A DNA stretch of 32,935 nt. Source: Gemmatimonadaceae bacterium (GTDB lineage Bacteria; Gemmatimonadota; Gemmatimonadetes; Gemmatimonadales; Gemmatimonadaceae). A program made the position numbers and the translations under genes. How positions within the stretch are numbered: position 1 is the first letter of the stretch; every line of letters begins with the position of its first letter. Below are positions 1-6,310 of this stretch, piece after piece. The DNA lies in assembly GCA_035633115.1 (NCBI GenBank), contig DASQFN010000031.1:67624-100558 (forward strand). The letters are read 5' to 3'. The notes beneath the pieces are model-generated. The model did not search any database. It had not been told where the DNA came from and saw only the letters and a program-made list of their open reading frames with translations.

Positions 1-2
1 AC

Positions 3-1370
3 ATCACCGACATGGGCAAGCCCAGATACATGGCGACCGTGCAAACGTGCCGCGGATCGCACACGCATACAATCGTCCCCGATCTCAAGGACAGCGCGAA
101 CATCTATGTCTATGTCTCCGGCGCGTCGAGGATTCGCTCGCCCAGCGAGCTCGCGGGGTGCTCCGCTCTGCTTCCCGAGCAGGATCCGAATAGCAGTCTC
201 TTCCGCATCGAGGTGGTTCGGGTACCGATGGCGCACCCCGAGCAGGCAACGATCGTAAGCTCGCCGCGGATTTTCGATAATCTTCCTCCCGTGGCAAGGC
301 ATGACGAGACTGCCGCCGACAAAGCGGCTCGTGCCGCCGCACGGGCCGCAGCCGCGGGGGCTCCGGCCGATACCACCGCGCCGGCGAGCCTCCTGCACGA
401 AGACTCCGCCGCTATGGCTTCGAGAGGGCCAACGCAATGCCACGACATCACGGTCTATCCGGCGATAGGGCTGGCTGGTGGTGCGTGCCGCGGGTACGGG
501 CTCCTTCTCGACATCCGCGATGTTGTAAACCCGAAGCGCATTGCTGCCGCCGCCGACTCGAATTTTTCCTTCTGGCACTCGGCGACGTTCAACAACGACG
601 GCTCGAAGGTTCTCTTCACCGACGAGTGGGGGGGCGGCAGACAACCGCGGTGTCGTGCGACGGACAAGCCGGAGTGGGGCGCGAACGCGATTTTCACGCT
701 CGCCGGCAACCAGATGACGTTCAAGAGCTACTACAAGCTGCCTGCTGCACAAACGGCGTTCGAGAACTGCGTTGCACACAATGGCTCGCTGATTCCGGTT
801 CCGGGGCGTGACATCATGGTGCAGGCGTGGTACCAGGGCGGCATCTCGGTTTTCGAGTGGACCGACGCGGAGCGCCCGAGGGAGATAGCGTACTTCGACC
901 GGGGTCCGATGGATTCGACGAAGCACGTGGACGGCGGGTACTGGTCCGCCTACTGGTACAACGGATACATCGTCGGTTCCGAGATATCGCGCGGCCTCGA
1001 CCTGTTCCGCTTGAGGCCCAGCGCGTTGCTGTCGCAGAACGAGATCGACGCCGCGCAGTCGGTGCGGTTCGCTTACCTGAATGTTCAAACGCAGCCGAAG
1101 CTCGTCTGGCCGCCGAGCTTCGCGGTCGCTCGCGCGTACCTCGACCAGCTCATTCGTAACAACGGCATCGCTAGCGAACGGTCAGCGGCCATCGCGCGCG
1201 AGCTGACTCGAGCCGAAAAGGCGACCAGCACGCAGCGGCGCGCGGCGCTGACGCAGCTCATAGCGCAGCTCGAGCGCGACGCGGAAGTGGCGACCGACGC
1301 GCCTCGCGTCCGGTTGATGACAGCCGTGGTGATGAAACTGGCTAACACTCGGATCGCGTCCTCCCCTTAA
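3..1370 (+). CDS. LVIVD repeat-containing secreted/surface protein, 5' partial
   Basis: The reading frame is open to the left edge of the window, with Ile-Thr-Asp codons before the first ATG at 12, so the N-terminus is missing. The visible part has the layout of LVIVD-repeat beta-propeller proteins: blades with HTHTIVPD near the start, YGLLLDIRDVVNPKRIA and SFWHSATFNNDGSKVLFTDEWGGG in the middle, and GGISVFEWTDAERPREIAYFDRGP towards the end. An Ala-rich linker (about residues 100-125) interrupts the propeller. The last 80 residues are helical and charged, with no propeller character. These proteins are usually exported, but the signal region lies outside the window. The role is unknown. A short hairpin overlaps the stop codon. 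Confidence 0.8.
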   Translation: MTDMGKPRYMATVQTCRGSHTHTIVPDLKDSANIYVYVSGASRIRSPSELAGCSALLPEQDPNSSLFRIEVVRVPMAHPEQATIVSSPRIFDNLPPVARHDETAADKAARAAARAAAAGAPADTTAPASLLHEDSAAMASRGPTQCHDITVYPAIGLAGGACRGYGLLLDIRDVVNPKRIAAAADSNFSFWHSATFNNDGSKVLFTDEWGGGRQPRCRATDKPEWGANAIFTLAGNQMTFKSYYKLPAAQTAFENCVAHNGSLIPVPGRDIMVQAWYQGGISVFEWTDAERPREIAYFDRGPMDSTKHVDGGYWSAYWYNGYIVGSEISRGLDLFRLRPSALLSQNEIDAAQSVRFAYLNVQTQPKLVWPPSFAVARAYLDQLIRNNGIASERSAAIARELTRAEKATSTQRRAALTQLIAQLERDAEVATDAPRVRLMTAVVMKLANTRIASSP

Positions 1371-1378
1371 AAAGGGGA
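1362..1378 (+). terminator. possible short hairpin at the end of the LVIVD gene
   Basis: TCCCCTT-AAA-AAGGGGA forms a 7-bp stem that includes the TAA stop. No U-tract follows, so it is at best a weak or Rho-assisted terminator. Confidence 0.25.
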
Positions 1379-1391
1379 TACGGGACTACCT
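1374..1391 (+). repeat. left copy of a direct repeat flanking the toxin-antitoxin module
   Basis: GGGGATACGGGACTACCT matches 2130-2148 (GGGGACTACGGGACTACCT) except for one missing base. The core unit is GGGACTAC. The two copies bracket 738 bp that hold the antitoxin and toxin genes. Confidence 0.6.
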
Positions 1392-1394
1392 TGC

Positions 1395-1472
1395 TGGACG
1401 CAATGTTGCAAGCTGTCGATCCTTCATTTGGTGTTATGGACATAATCTACGACTAGTCATATATTGCGTCCA
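1395..1472. promoter_or_regulatory. inverted repeat, candidate autoregulatory operator of the TA pair
   Basis: TGGACGCAAT (1395-1404) and ATTGCGTCCA (1463-1472) are perfect 10-bp inverted arms. The right arm covers the end of the -10 box up to the A of the antitoxin ATG. Antitoxins of the Phd/YefM family commonly repress their own promoter by binding palindromes, so this is a good operator candidate. The arms are 58 bp apart, which would need looping or two separate binding events. Confidence 0.5.
1437..1472 (+). promoter_or_regulatory. sigma70-type promoter, apparently leaderless, for the TA operon
   Basis: TGGACA (1437-1442), a 17-bp spacer, TATATT (1460-1465), then 6 nt to the ATG at 1472. 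This spacing puts +1 on the start codon. No Shine-Dalgarno sequence precedes the ATG, which agrees with a leaderless mRNA. Confidence 0.6.
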
Positions 1473-1690
1473 TGAAGCGAGTGGCCGCCGCAAAGTTCAA
1501 AGAGCAATGCCTGTCGATCCTGGATCGCCTCGAGCGCGACGGCATCGTGATCACGAAACACGGCAAGCCTGTCGCGAAGCTGCTGCCCATCGAGCGGGCT
1601 TCCGCCGATCTTATTGGCGCTCTGCGTGGTCGAATCCATGTGAGCGGCGACATCCAGACGACGGGACAGAAGTGGGACGCAGGTGATTAA
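1472..1690 (+). CDS. type II antitoxin, Phd/YefM family
   Basis: A 72-residue protein with the Phd/YefM fold signature: a KRVAAAKFKEQCLSILDRLE helix followed by the beta-hairpin IVITKHGKPVAKLLPIE, which is the DNA-binding and dimerisation half of prevent-host-death antitoxins. The C-terminal tail (about residues 45-72) would wrap the toxin. It overlaps the downstream PIN toxin by 8 bp, the usual translational coupling that keeps antitoxin first and in excess. Its promoter and a 10-bp inverted repeat lie directly upstream. The start at 1472 is supported by homology and by the promoter spacing rather than by a ribosome site. Confidence 0.88.
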   Translation: MKRVAAAKFKEQCLSILDRLERDGIVITKHGKPVAKLLPIERASADLIGALRGRIHVSGDIQTTGQKWDAGD

Positions 1691-2042
1691 TCTCGACACC
1701 CACGTCCTGGTTTTTGCCCTTGCCGGGGAGGTGTCCGCAAAGGAGCGGCGCCTGCTCGCTGGAAATACGTGGAGCATCTCCGCCATCGTGCTCTGGGAAC
1801 TGGCGAAGCTTGTTCAGCTCGGCCGGGTTGCCCTGGATCTCGAGCACGCTGAAGTTGTGCGGACGCTGTCCGCGCTCCACGTCTGGCCGATCGACCTCGC
1901 TGTCAGCATCCAGTCCACGCGCCTCGATTTCAGCGGCGATCCTGCCGACGAGCTGATTGCCGCCACGAGTGTCGTCCACAAAGTCCCGTTGCTGACGCGG
2001 GACCGCCGGATCCGGAAGTCGCGGATGGTGCCTATCGCATGA
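1683..2042 (+). CDS. PIN-domain ribonuclease toxin (VapC family)
   Basis: A 119-residue single PIN domain. The acidic metal-binding residues are in place: D5 in INLDTHVLVF, E39 in LWELAKL, D86/D89 in GDPADELIAATS and D107 in LLTRDRRIR. VapC toxins are Mg-dependent endoribonucleases that usually cut tRNA or rRNA loops. The start is GTG at 1683, inside the antitoxin gene, and translation is probably coupled. The pairing of a PIN toxin with a Phd-type antitoxin is common. All expected catalytic acids are present, so the toxin looks active. Confidence 0.88.
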   Translation: MINLDTHVLVFALAGEVSAKERRLLAGNTWSISAIVLWELAKLVQLGRVALDLEHAEVVRTLSALHVWPIDLAVSIQSTRLDFSGDPADELIAATSVVHKVPLLTRDRRIRKSRMVPIA

Positions 2043-2129
2043 ACGTCGCCGCCTGATCCATACGTCGATGACCTGACGGCTCCCGTCGGGATCGAAAATA
2101 CGATCGATCATGGCCACTCTTCCTTTTGC

Positions 2130-2148
2130 GGGGACTACGGGACTACCT
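2130..2148 (+). repeat. right copy of the direct repeat flanking the TA module
   Basis: GGGGACTACGGGACTACCT contains two tandem GGGACTAC units (2131-2138 and 2139-2146). It matches the left copy at 1374-1391. The stop codon of the PD40 relic falls inside this copy. Confidence 0.6.
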
Positions 2149-2328
2149 GCCCGCTCGCGGAAGGAGATTCTCCGCCATCCATACCTCGGAGCGCGACTCG
2201 CCACTCGACACCAGAACGCGGCGGCCGTCCGGACTGACCCGCGGCCGGCTCGTGTCCCGAACGGTACCGATGACGCGCGACTGCCCGCCAGCGGCGGCGA
2301 CTTGGAGCAGCTCATGCGGATGCCCCGG
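2143..2328 (-). pseudogene. C-terminal remnant of a PD40/WD40-like propeller protein
   Basis: About 62 codons on the minus strand read GHPHELLQVAAAGGQSR, then the blade signature RPRVSPDGRRVLVSSG and the ending SRSEVWMAENLLP. This is the typical last blade and tail of PD40 propellers, including those at the C-terminus of Ser/Thr kinases. The rest of the gene is absent. It begins within a few bases of where the FAD monooxygenase relic ends, in a different frame, so a deletion has joined the two genes. The stop is at 2143-2145. Confidence 0.6.
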
Positions 2329-2333
2329 ACGCT

Positions 2334-2579
2334 CGTCAGGTCGAACATGTACGTGTCGATCGGCGGGCATCCCGTCGCGACAAGCTCGTCTTTGAGTCCC
2401 CATCTTCTTAGCGCCGCCACGCCAGGCGGGTGAATGAGATGCGTCGAGATCGTATCGCTCGGAAACTTCGCTTTGTCCACGACGAGGACTTTGTAACGTT
2501 TCCGGGCGAGGAGCATTGCGGTTGGCGAGCCCGCGCATCGGGCGCCCACGACGATCGCATCGTACTGATTCGTTGCCAT
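2334..2579 (-). pseudogene. N-terminal remnant of an FAD-dependent monooxygenase/oxidoreductase
   Basis: The first 82 codons from ATG 2579 are a clean N-terminus of a PHBH/geranylgeranyl-reductase-like flavoprotein. They show the dinucleotide-binding segment YDAIVVGARCAGSPTAMLLA, then VLVVDKAKFPSDTISTHLIHP and GVAALRRWGL. After DTYMFDLT (about 2336) similarity stops and the frame runs on as low-quality sequence. Such enzymes are normally about 370-400 residues, so some 300 residues are missing. The neighbouring PD40 tail shows what now lies beyond the break. No active enzyme is expected. Confidence 0.7.
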
Positions 2580-2657
2580 GCCTGGTTCTCCGGAATTACT
2601 TACCTGTCCGCCCGCGAACTTTGTACCGCAGCGCGCCGGCGAACGACCCCGGCGTCT

Positions 2658-3215
2658 CTAGGAGAAGGCCAGCCGATTGCCCGTTCGCGGCGTTTTGAAC
2701 ACTCCGGCGGCGAAGGCGCCACCGAGAAATCCGCCGAGGTGCGCCTGCCAGCTGATGCCGGCCTGGCCGGGCATCACACCGAGCACCATGCCGCCCCAGA
2801 GGGCGATGACGAGCACGCTAAGCAGAATGCTGGCGAAGCTCCGCGCAAACCAACCGCTCAGAATCAGAAATCCGAGGTAGCCGAAGATCACTCCGCTGGC
2901 GCCGATGTGTACCGAACCGGGCGCGCCGATCAGCCACGCCATCAGTCCCGAGCTGATCATCGCGAGGATCGTGACCGGCACAAAGTGTCTCGCGTCACGC
3001 AGCATCACCAGCCAGCCGAGCACGACAAACGGGATGCTGTTGGCAATGATGTGGGCGAGGCTCGCGTGAAGAAAGGGCGCAAACAGAATTCCGCGCAAAC
3101 CGATCGTCGTTCGCGGTATCACGCCCAGCGAGAACAGCGCCCCTCCAGACAACGCGGTCACGAAAAAGACCATCCACAACGTTGCCAGTGTCCCGCCCAG
3201 TATCTTTGCCTGCAT
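2658..3215 (-). CDS. rhomboid-family intramembrane serine protease
   Basis: A 185-residue six-helix membrane protein with the rhomboid core. HASLAHIIANS carries H55 and N59 of the oxyanion region, GASGVIFGYLG contains the nucleophile S107, and WQAHLGGFLGG supplies the base H159. It would cleave transmembrane substrates within the inner membrane. It has the short bacterial form with no extra cytosolic domain. The ATG at 3215 has GGGAG about 9 nt upstream. It is divergent from the epimerase gene, with 82 bp between the starts. The catalytic dyad is intact, so activity is likely; the substrate is unknown. Confidence 0.9.
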   Translation of the reverse strand: MQAKILGGTLATLWMVFFVTALSGGALFSLGVIPRTTIGLRGILFAPFLHASLAHIIANSIPFVVLGWLVMLRDARHFVPVTILAMISSGLMAWLIGAPGSVHIGASGVIFGYLGFLILSGWFARSFASILLSVLVIALWGGMVLGVMPGQAGISWQAHLGGFLGGAFAAGVFKTPRTGNRLAFS

Positions 3216-3254
3216 TTTTCAGCGCTCCCGTCGTACTCGTCGTTTCACACTTCC

Positions 3255-3282
3255 GTGACTCGCCAACAAGCAGCCTGATAAT
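3255..3282 (+). promoter_or_regulatory. candidate promoter of the epimerase gene
   Basis: GTGACT (3255-3260), a 16-bp spacer and GATAAT (3277-3282). The expected +1 lies near 3289, leaving a leader of only about 9 nt before ATG 3298. Confidence 0.4.
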
Positions 3283-3297
3283 TTGACTGGTAGATCG

Positions 3298-4335
3298 ATG
3301 AAACTTTGCATTACGGGCGGCGCGGGCTTTCTGGGGTACCATCTGGCCGAGCTTTTGGGCGGCTCCTTTGACGAGATCGTCCTCATCGATATTGCCCCAT
3401 TGCCGGAGCCCCCGTCCCGCCCGAATGTCCGATACGTCCAGGCAGACGTACGTGACTCCAGGGCGATGAGTTCCGTTTTCGAGGGGTGCAGCCTCGCGGT
3501 GCATGCCGCGGCCGCCCTCCCGCTCTGGAAAGCGAAGGAAATTTTCGACATCAACGTCCTCGGTCTCAGAAACACGCTCGATGCAGCGGTGGGAGCAGGG
3601 ACTCGCAAGTGTGTCGTTATCTCGTCAACGGCCGTTTACGGGATTCCTGAAACGCATCCGATCGATGAAAGCGCGCGGCTCGTAGGAGTCGGGCCTTACG
3701 GCGCCAGCAAGATTCAAGCGGAAAAAATCTGCCTCGAGTACCGGGACGGCGGCAGGATCAGCGTCCCCGTCTTGCGACCCAAGACATTCATCGGAACGGG
3801 GCGTATGGGAGTTTTCCAGATCCTGTACGACTGGGTCCGGAGCGGCAAGCGTATCCCCATTATCGGCACGGGGGAAAACCGGTACCAGCTGCTCGAAGTC
3901 GAAGACCTGGTGCAGGCGATACTGCTCTTGCTGCGGGATGACTCGGAAAAGTCGAACGATACATTCAACGTCGGAGCAGAGGACTTCTCCACCGTACGCG
4001 AAGACGTTACCGCCCTCTGCGTTCATGCAAAAACGAATGCCAGGGTCATGCTCGTGCCGGCGGCCCTTGCGAAGCCCGCGCTGCGTCTCTTCGAAAAACT
4101 CGGAATCTCGCCGCTGTACCAGTGGATCTATGACACGGCGGATAAAGACTCTTATGTCAGCTCCGCAAAAATAAGAGAAACGCTGGGCTGGTCACCTCAG
4201 TACAGCAACCAGGCGGCGCTGATTCGCTCTTATGAATGGTACTGCCGCCATTACGGGGATACCCTCGAAACGGGCGTGACGCACCGCGTTGCGTGGAAGC
4301 AGGGGATTCTCGGCTGGATCAAAAAACTCGCCTGA
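3298..4335 (+). CDS. NAD-dependent epimerase/dehydratase (extended SDR)
   Basis: A 345-residue extended short-chain dehydrogenase. The N-terminus has the NAD-binding glycine motif TGGAGFLGYH. HAAAALPLW follows the fourth strand, SSTAVYG carries the catalytic Ser/Thr, and YGASKIQAEK is the YxxxK motif. RPKTFIGTGRMGVF and NVGAEDF are substrate-side motifs of sugar-nucleotide and steroid-type epimerases. It would act on an NDP-sugar or a related hydroxyl substrate; the exact substrate cannot be read. An upstream in-frame TTG at 3283 was rejected because the Rossmann strand starts directly at MKLCITGG. No sugar-pathway genes sit beside it. Confidence 0.85.
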   Translation: MKLCITGGAGFLGYHLAELLGGSFDEIVLIDIAPLPEPPSRPNVRYVQADVRDSRAMSSVFEGCSLAVHAAAALPLWKAKEIFDINVLGLRNTLDAAVGAGTRKCVVISSTAVYGIPETHPIDESARLVGVGPYGASKIQAEKICLEYRDGGRISVPVLRPKTFIGTGRMGVFQILYDWVRSGKRIPIIGTGENRYQLLEVEDLVQAILLLLRDDSEKSNDTFNVGAEDFSTVREDVTALCVHAKTNARVMLVPAALAKPALRLFEKLGISPLYQWIYDTADKDSYVSSAKIRETLGWSPQYSNQAALIRSYEWYCRHYGDTLETGVTHRVAWKQGILGWIKKLA

Positions 4336-4448
4336 GATCCACGACTCCGTCGGCCCGGCGCGTCATGGTATTCGCGGCAGCGCGGTCTTCGCAATGGCGA
4401 CGCCTTTGTCTCCGCCGAGGCTGACCCACGAACCACGACAATTCGGCA

Positions 4449-5204
4449 TTAAGGCAGCCGGACGTAGGTGACGGCGATTCCGAACTGATAGCCGGTATCT
4501 CCACGGAAAATCTTCTGCACTCCGACGAAAATGTCGGTGGAACGGTTGCCGAACTGCTGGATTCCGATGCCGAATCCCGTAAGCCAGCTGCCATGCGCCG
4601 GCGGGCCGTCCGATCCACAGCTGAAATCCCATGCGTAGCCCGGAGTGAGGTACGACACGACCCGAACCCGCTGCAGCATCGAGACAGACAGCGGCATCCC
4701 CAGATCGATCGTACAGGCGTTCATGTCCGGAAGAATGTTTGGCGCATAGCCGAACCCCATCTCGCCGCCGAGCGTGCTCGTTGCGTTCTTGTCACCGAAC
4801 AGCGCACCGATGGTGGGGCCGCCGGTCACGAGGTTGATGCGGGTGCGTAAGCCAAAGAGAGCGTGCGCGCCGCAATCCGGACCGGCCAGGTCACAGTCTC
4901 TCTTCTGATAGCCGCCTGTGACTCCCACAATGGACCCGCCGCGATACTGGAAGTCGATTCCCGCCGCGACTGTTCGAAGATCAGCCGCACCACGACCCAC
5001 ACGTTGGCCCGCCTGAAGCCTCACTCCCCAGTAATCGTGGTTGCGACTCGCCGGCATGGGCAAGGCGATTGGCGGAAGGGCACCGATCGGTGTCGACTCG
5101 AGTCGGAGAATCTGAAGAACGTCATCGGACGCCTGCGTGTGAGCTCGTGTGGGCGCAATCAGCACGATCAGCGCGCACGTCGCCGTGAATAGGCGCTTGC
5201 TCAC
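4449..5204 (-). CDS. secreted outer-membrane-barrel-like protein, third gene of the envelope operon
   Basis: About 251 residues. It starts with a clear signal peptide (SKRLFTATCALIVLIAPTRAHTQA). The rest alternates Gly/aromatic strands such as YWGVRLQAGQRVG, GGSIVGVTGGYQ, FGIGIQQFGN and FGIAVTYVRLP, typical of a small transmembrane beta-barrel or a surface-antigen fold. Four cysteines (in KRDCDLAGPDC, NACTID and DFSCGSD) could form disulfides. The start is GTG 5204: GTGA overlaps the TGA of the metallophosphoesterase by 4 bp, with GGAGG just upstream, so translation is coupled. The longer frame upstream lies inside the phosphoesterase gene and is not used. No named family was recognised. Confidence 0.7.
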   Translation of the reverse strand: MSKRLFTATCALIVLIAPTRAHTQASDDVLQILRLESTPIGALPPIALPMPASRNHDYWGVRLQAGQRVGRGAADLRTVAAGIDFQYRGGSIVGVTGGYQKRDCDLAGPDCGAHALFGLRTRINLVTGGPTIGALFGDKNATSTLGGEMGFGYAPNILPDMNACTIDLGMPLSVSMLQRVRVVSYLTPGYAWDFSCGSDGPPAHGSWLTGFGIGIQQFGNRSTDIFVGVQKIFRGDTGYQFGIAVTYVRLP

Positions 5205-6310
5205 GCGTCCTCCAGCCAGCGCGTGAACGAGAGGCCGTGTTTGCGCCTGCTCGGGAAGTGATAAGCGCGCAACAGCACGCCCTTCCCCTTGAGAATATCG
5301 ATGCGCATGAAGCCGCTTCGATGCTGGCTGACGTAGTAGCTCTCGCGCAGTCGCACGGCGCACGAGGCTTTTGACTCGGCGCCCGCGCCGCTCACCAATA
5401 TGTACCGGACGACGTTCGTTCCACCTTTGATTACCTGCAGGTTGTGCTCGTGTCCCGCGGCATATGCGAGAGGTGGCTGAGCCTTGAATGCGCTCTCCAG
5501 AGAATCACGCATCGTACGGTTCGCCCCTGACATGATGTCCTGACTGCTTCCTCCTAGACGCCGGAACGGCCCTGTCACACCGCAGTAGCCGCCGTGCTCT
5601 CCGCCGGTCATGAGCGGGTGGTGCCCAGCTACGATCGTCACGCGGCCAGGCGGAGTGCTTTTCACTTGCTCACGGAGAGCCGCAGTAACATTCCCCGTGC
5701 CCGAAATACAATTGGTGGACTGCGCGTCGCGAACGATGTAGTTGTGCAGCCACCACTGGGTGTCCATTGCAATGAGGCGCAGGCGTCCTGCGTCCAGCAC
5801 CGCAGGCCCAGGGCAACCGTTGCCCGGCATCATCCTCACGTCACGTCCTCCGGCGAGAGACTTGAGCATCTGCTCCTGAAGCCGGACGGAATAGAGTCCG
5901 AACGGTCCCGTGCCGGCCCAATCGTGGTTGCCGGGAACGAAGATCGCTCGCGCACCCATCGGTACGGCGTTCACCTGCACCTCGAGGCGACGACGGGCGT
6001 CCGCCCACTCAGCCCTTCCCTCCTCCGGAATGCCGTCCGGATAAACGTTGTCGCCGAGGAATACGATGATCGAGCGATTTGGCGCAGCCGACGCATGCAC
6101 TGTGAGCGAGTCCAGCGCAGCCTCGCCTTGTCGTGGATTCGGCTCGCCCGCATCGCCGATGAGAAACAGTGTTGTTTCGATTTGCGCCGGCGGCACCTCC
6201 TCGATCCGAAGGTGTGGTGTGCACGCCGTGACGGCTGCCGAGGTCATCACACACAACGCGCCGGCCAGCGAACGCTGCGCGATCCGATTCTTACCGCGTA
6301 AAGAATCCAT
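5201..6310 (-). CDS. calcineurin-like metallophosphoesterase lipoprotein
   Basis: 369 residues with a signal peptide and lipobox VTAC (C30), so probably anchored in the envelope. Metallophosphoesterase motifs occur in order: IGDAGE (D53), GDNVYPDG (D87, N88, Y90), PGNHDW (N128, H129, D130), AGHHPL and GHEHN. The purple-acid-phosphatase-like GDNVY points to a dinuclear-metal phosphatase; the substrate is unknown. The start ATG 6310 forms TGATG with the end of the upstream barrel gene, so the two are translationally coupled. The frame is open further upstream, but those codons lie in the barrel gene. All metal ligands look intact. Confidence 0.87.
   Translation of the reverse strand: MDSLRGKNRIAQRSLAGALCVMTSAAVTACTPHLRIEEVPPAQIETTLFLIGDAGEPNPRQGEAALDSLTVHASAAPNRSIIVFLGDNVYPDGIPEEGRAEWADARRRLEVQVNAVPMGARAIFVPGNHDWAGTGPFGLYSVRLQEQMLKSLAGGRDVRMMPGNGCPGPAVLDAGRLRLIAMDTQWWLHNYIVRDAQSTNCISGTGNVTAALREQVKSTPPGRVTIVAGHHPLMTGGEHGGYCGVTGPFRRLGGSSQDIMSGANRTMRDSLESAFKAQPPLAYAAGHEHNLQVIKGGTNVVRYILVSGAGAESKASCAVRLRESYYVSQHRSGFMRIDILKGKGVLLRAYHFPSRRKHGLSFTRWLEDA

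Noticed and set aside
1611-2579. Single 322-codon gene for an FAD oxidoreductase
   Set aside because: Only the first 82 codons match the family; the rest runs through the PD40 relic and the toxin gene in the wrong frame, so a relic was called instead.
2430-3278. 282-codon plus-strand frame over the rhomboid gene
   Set aside because: The rhomboid gene on the other strand has complete catalytic motifs; this frame is rich in Arg, His and Gln without motifs.
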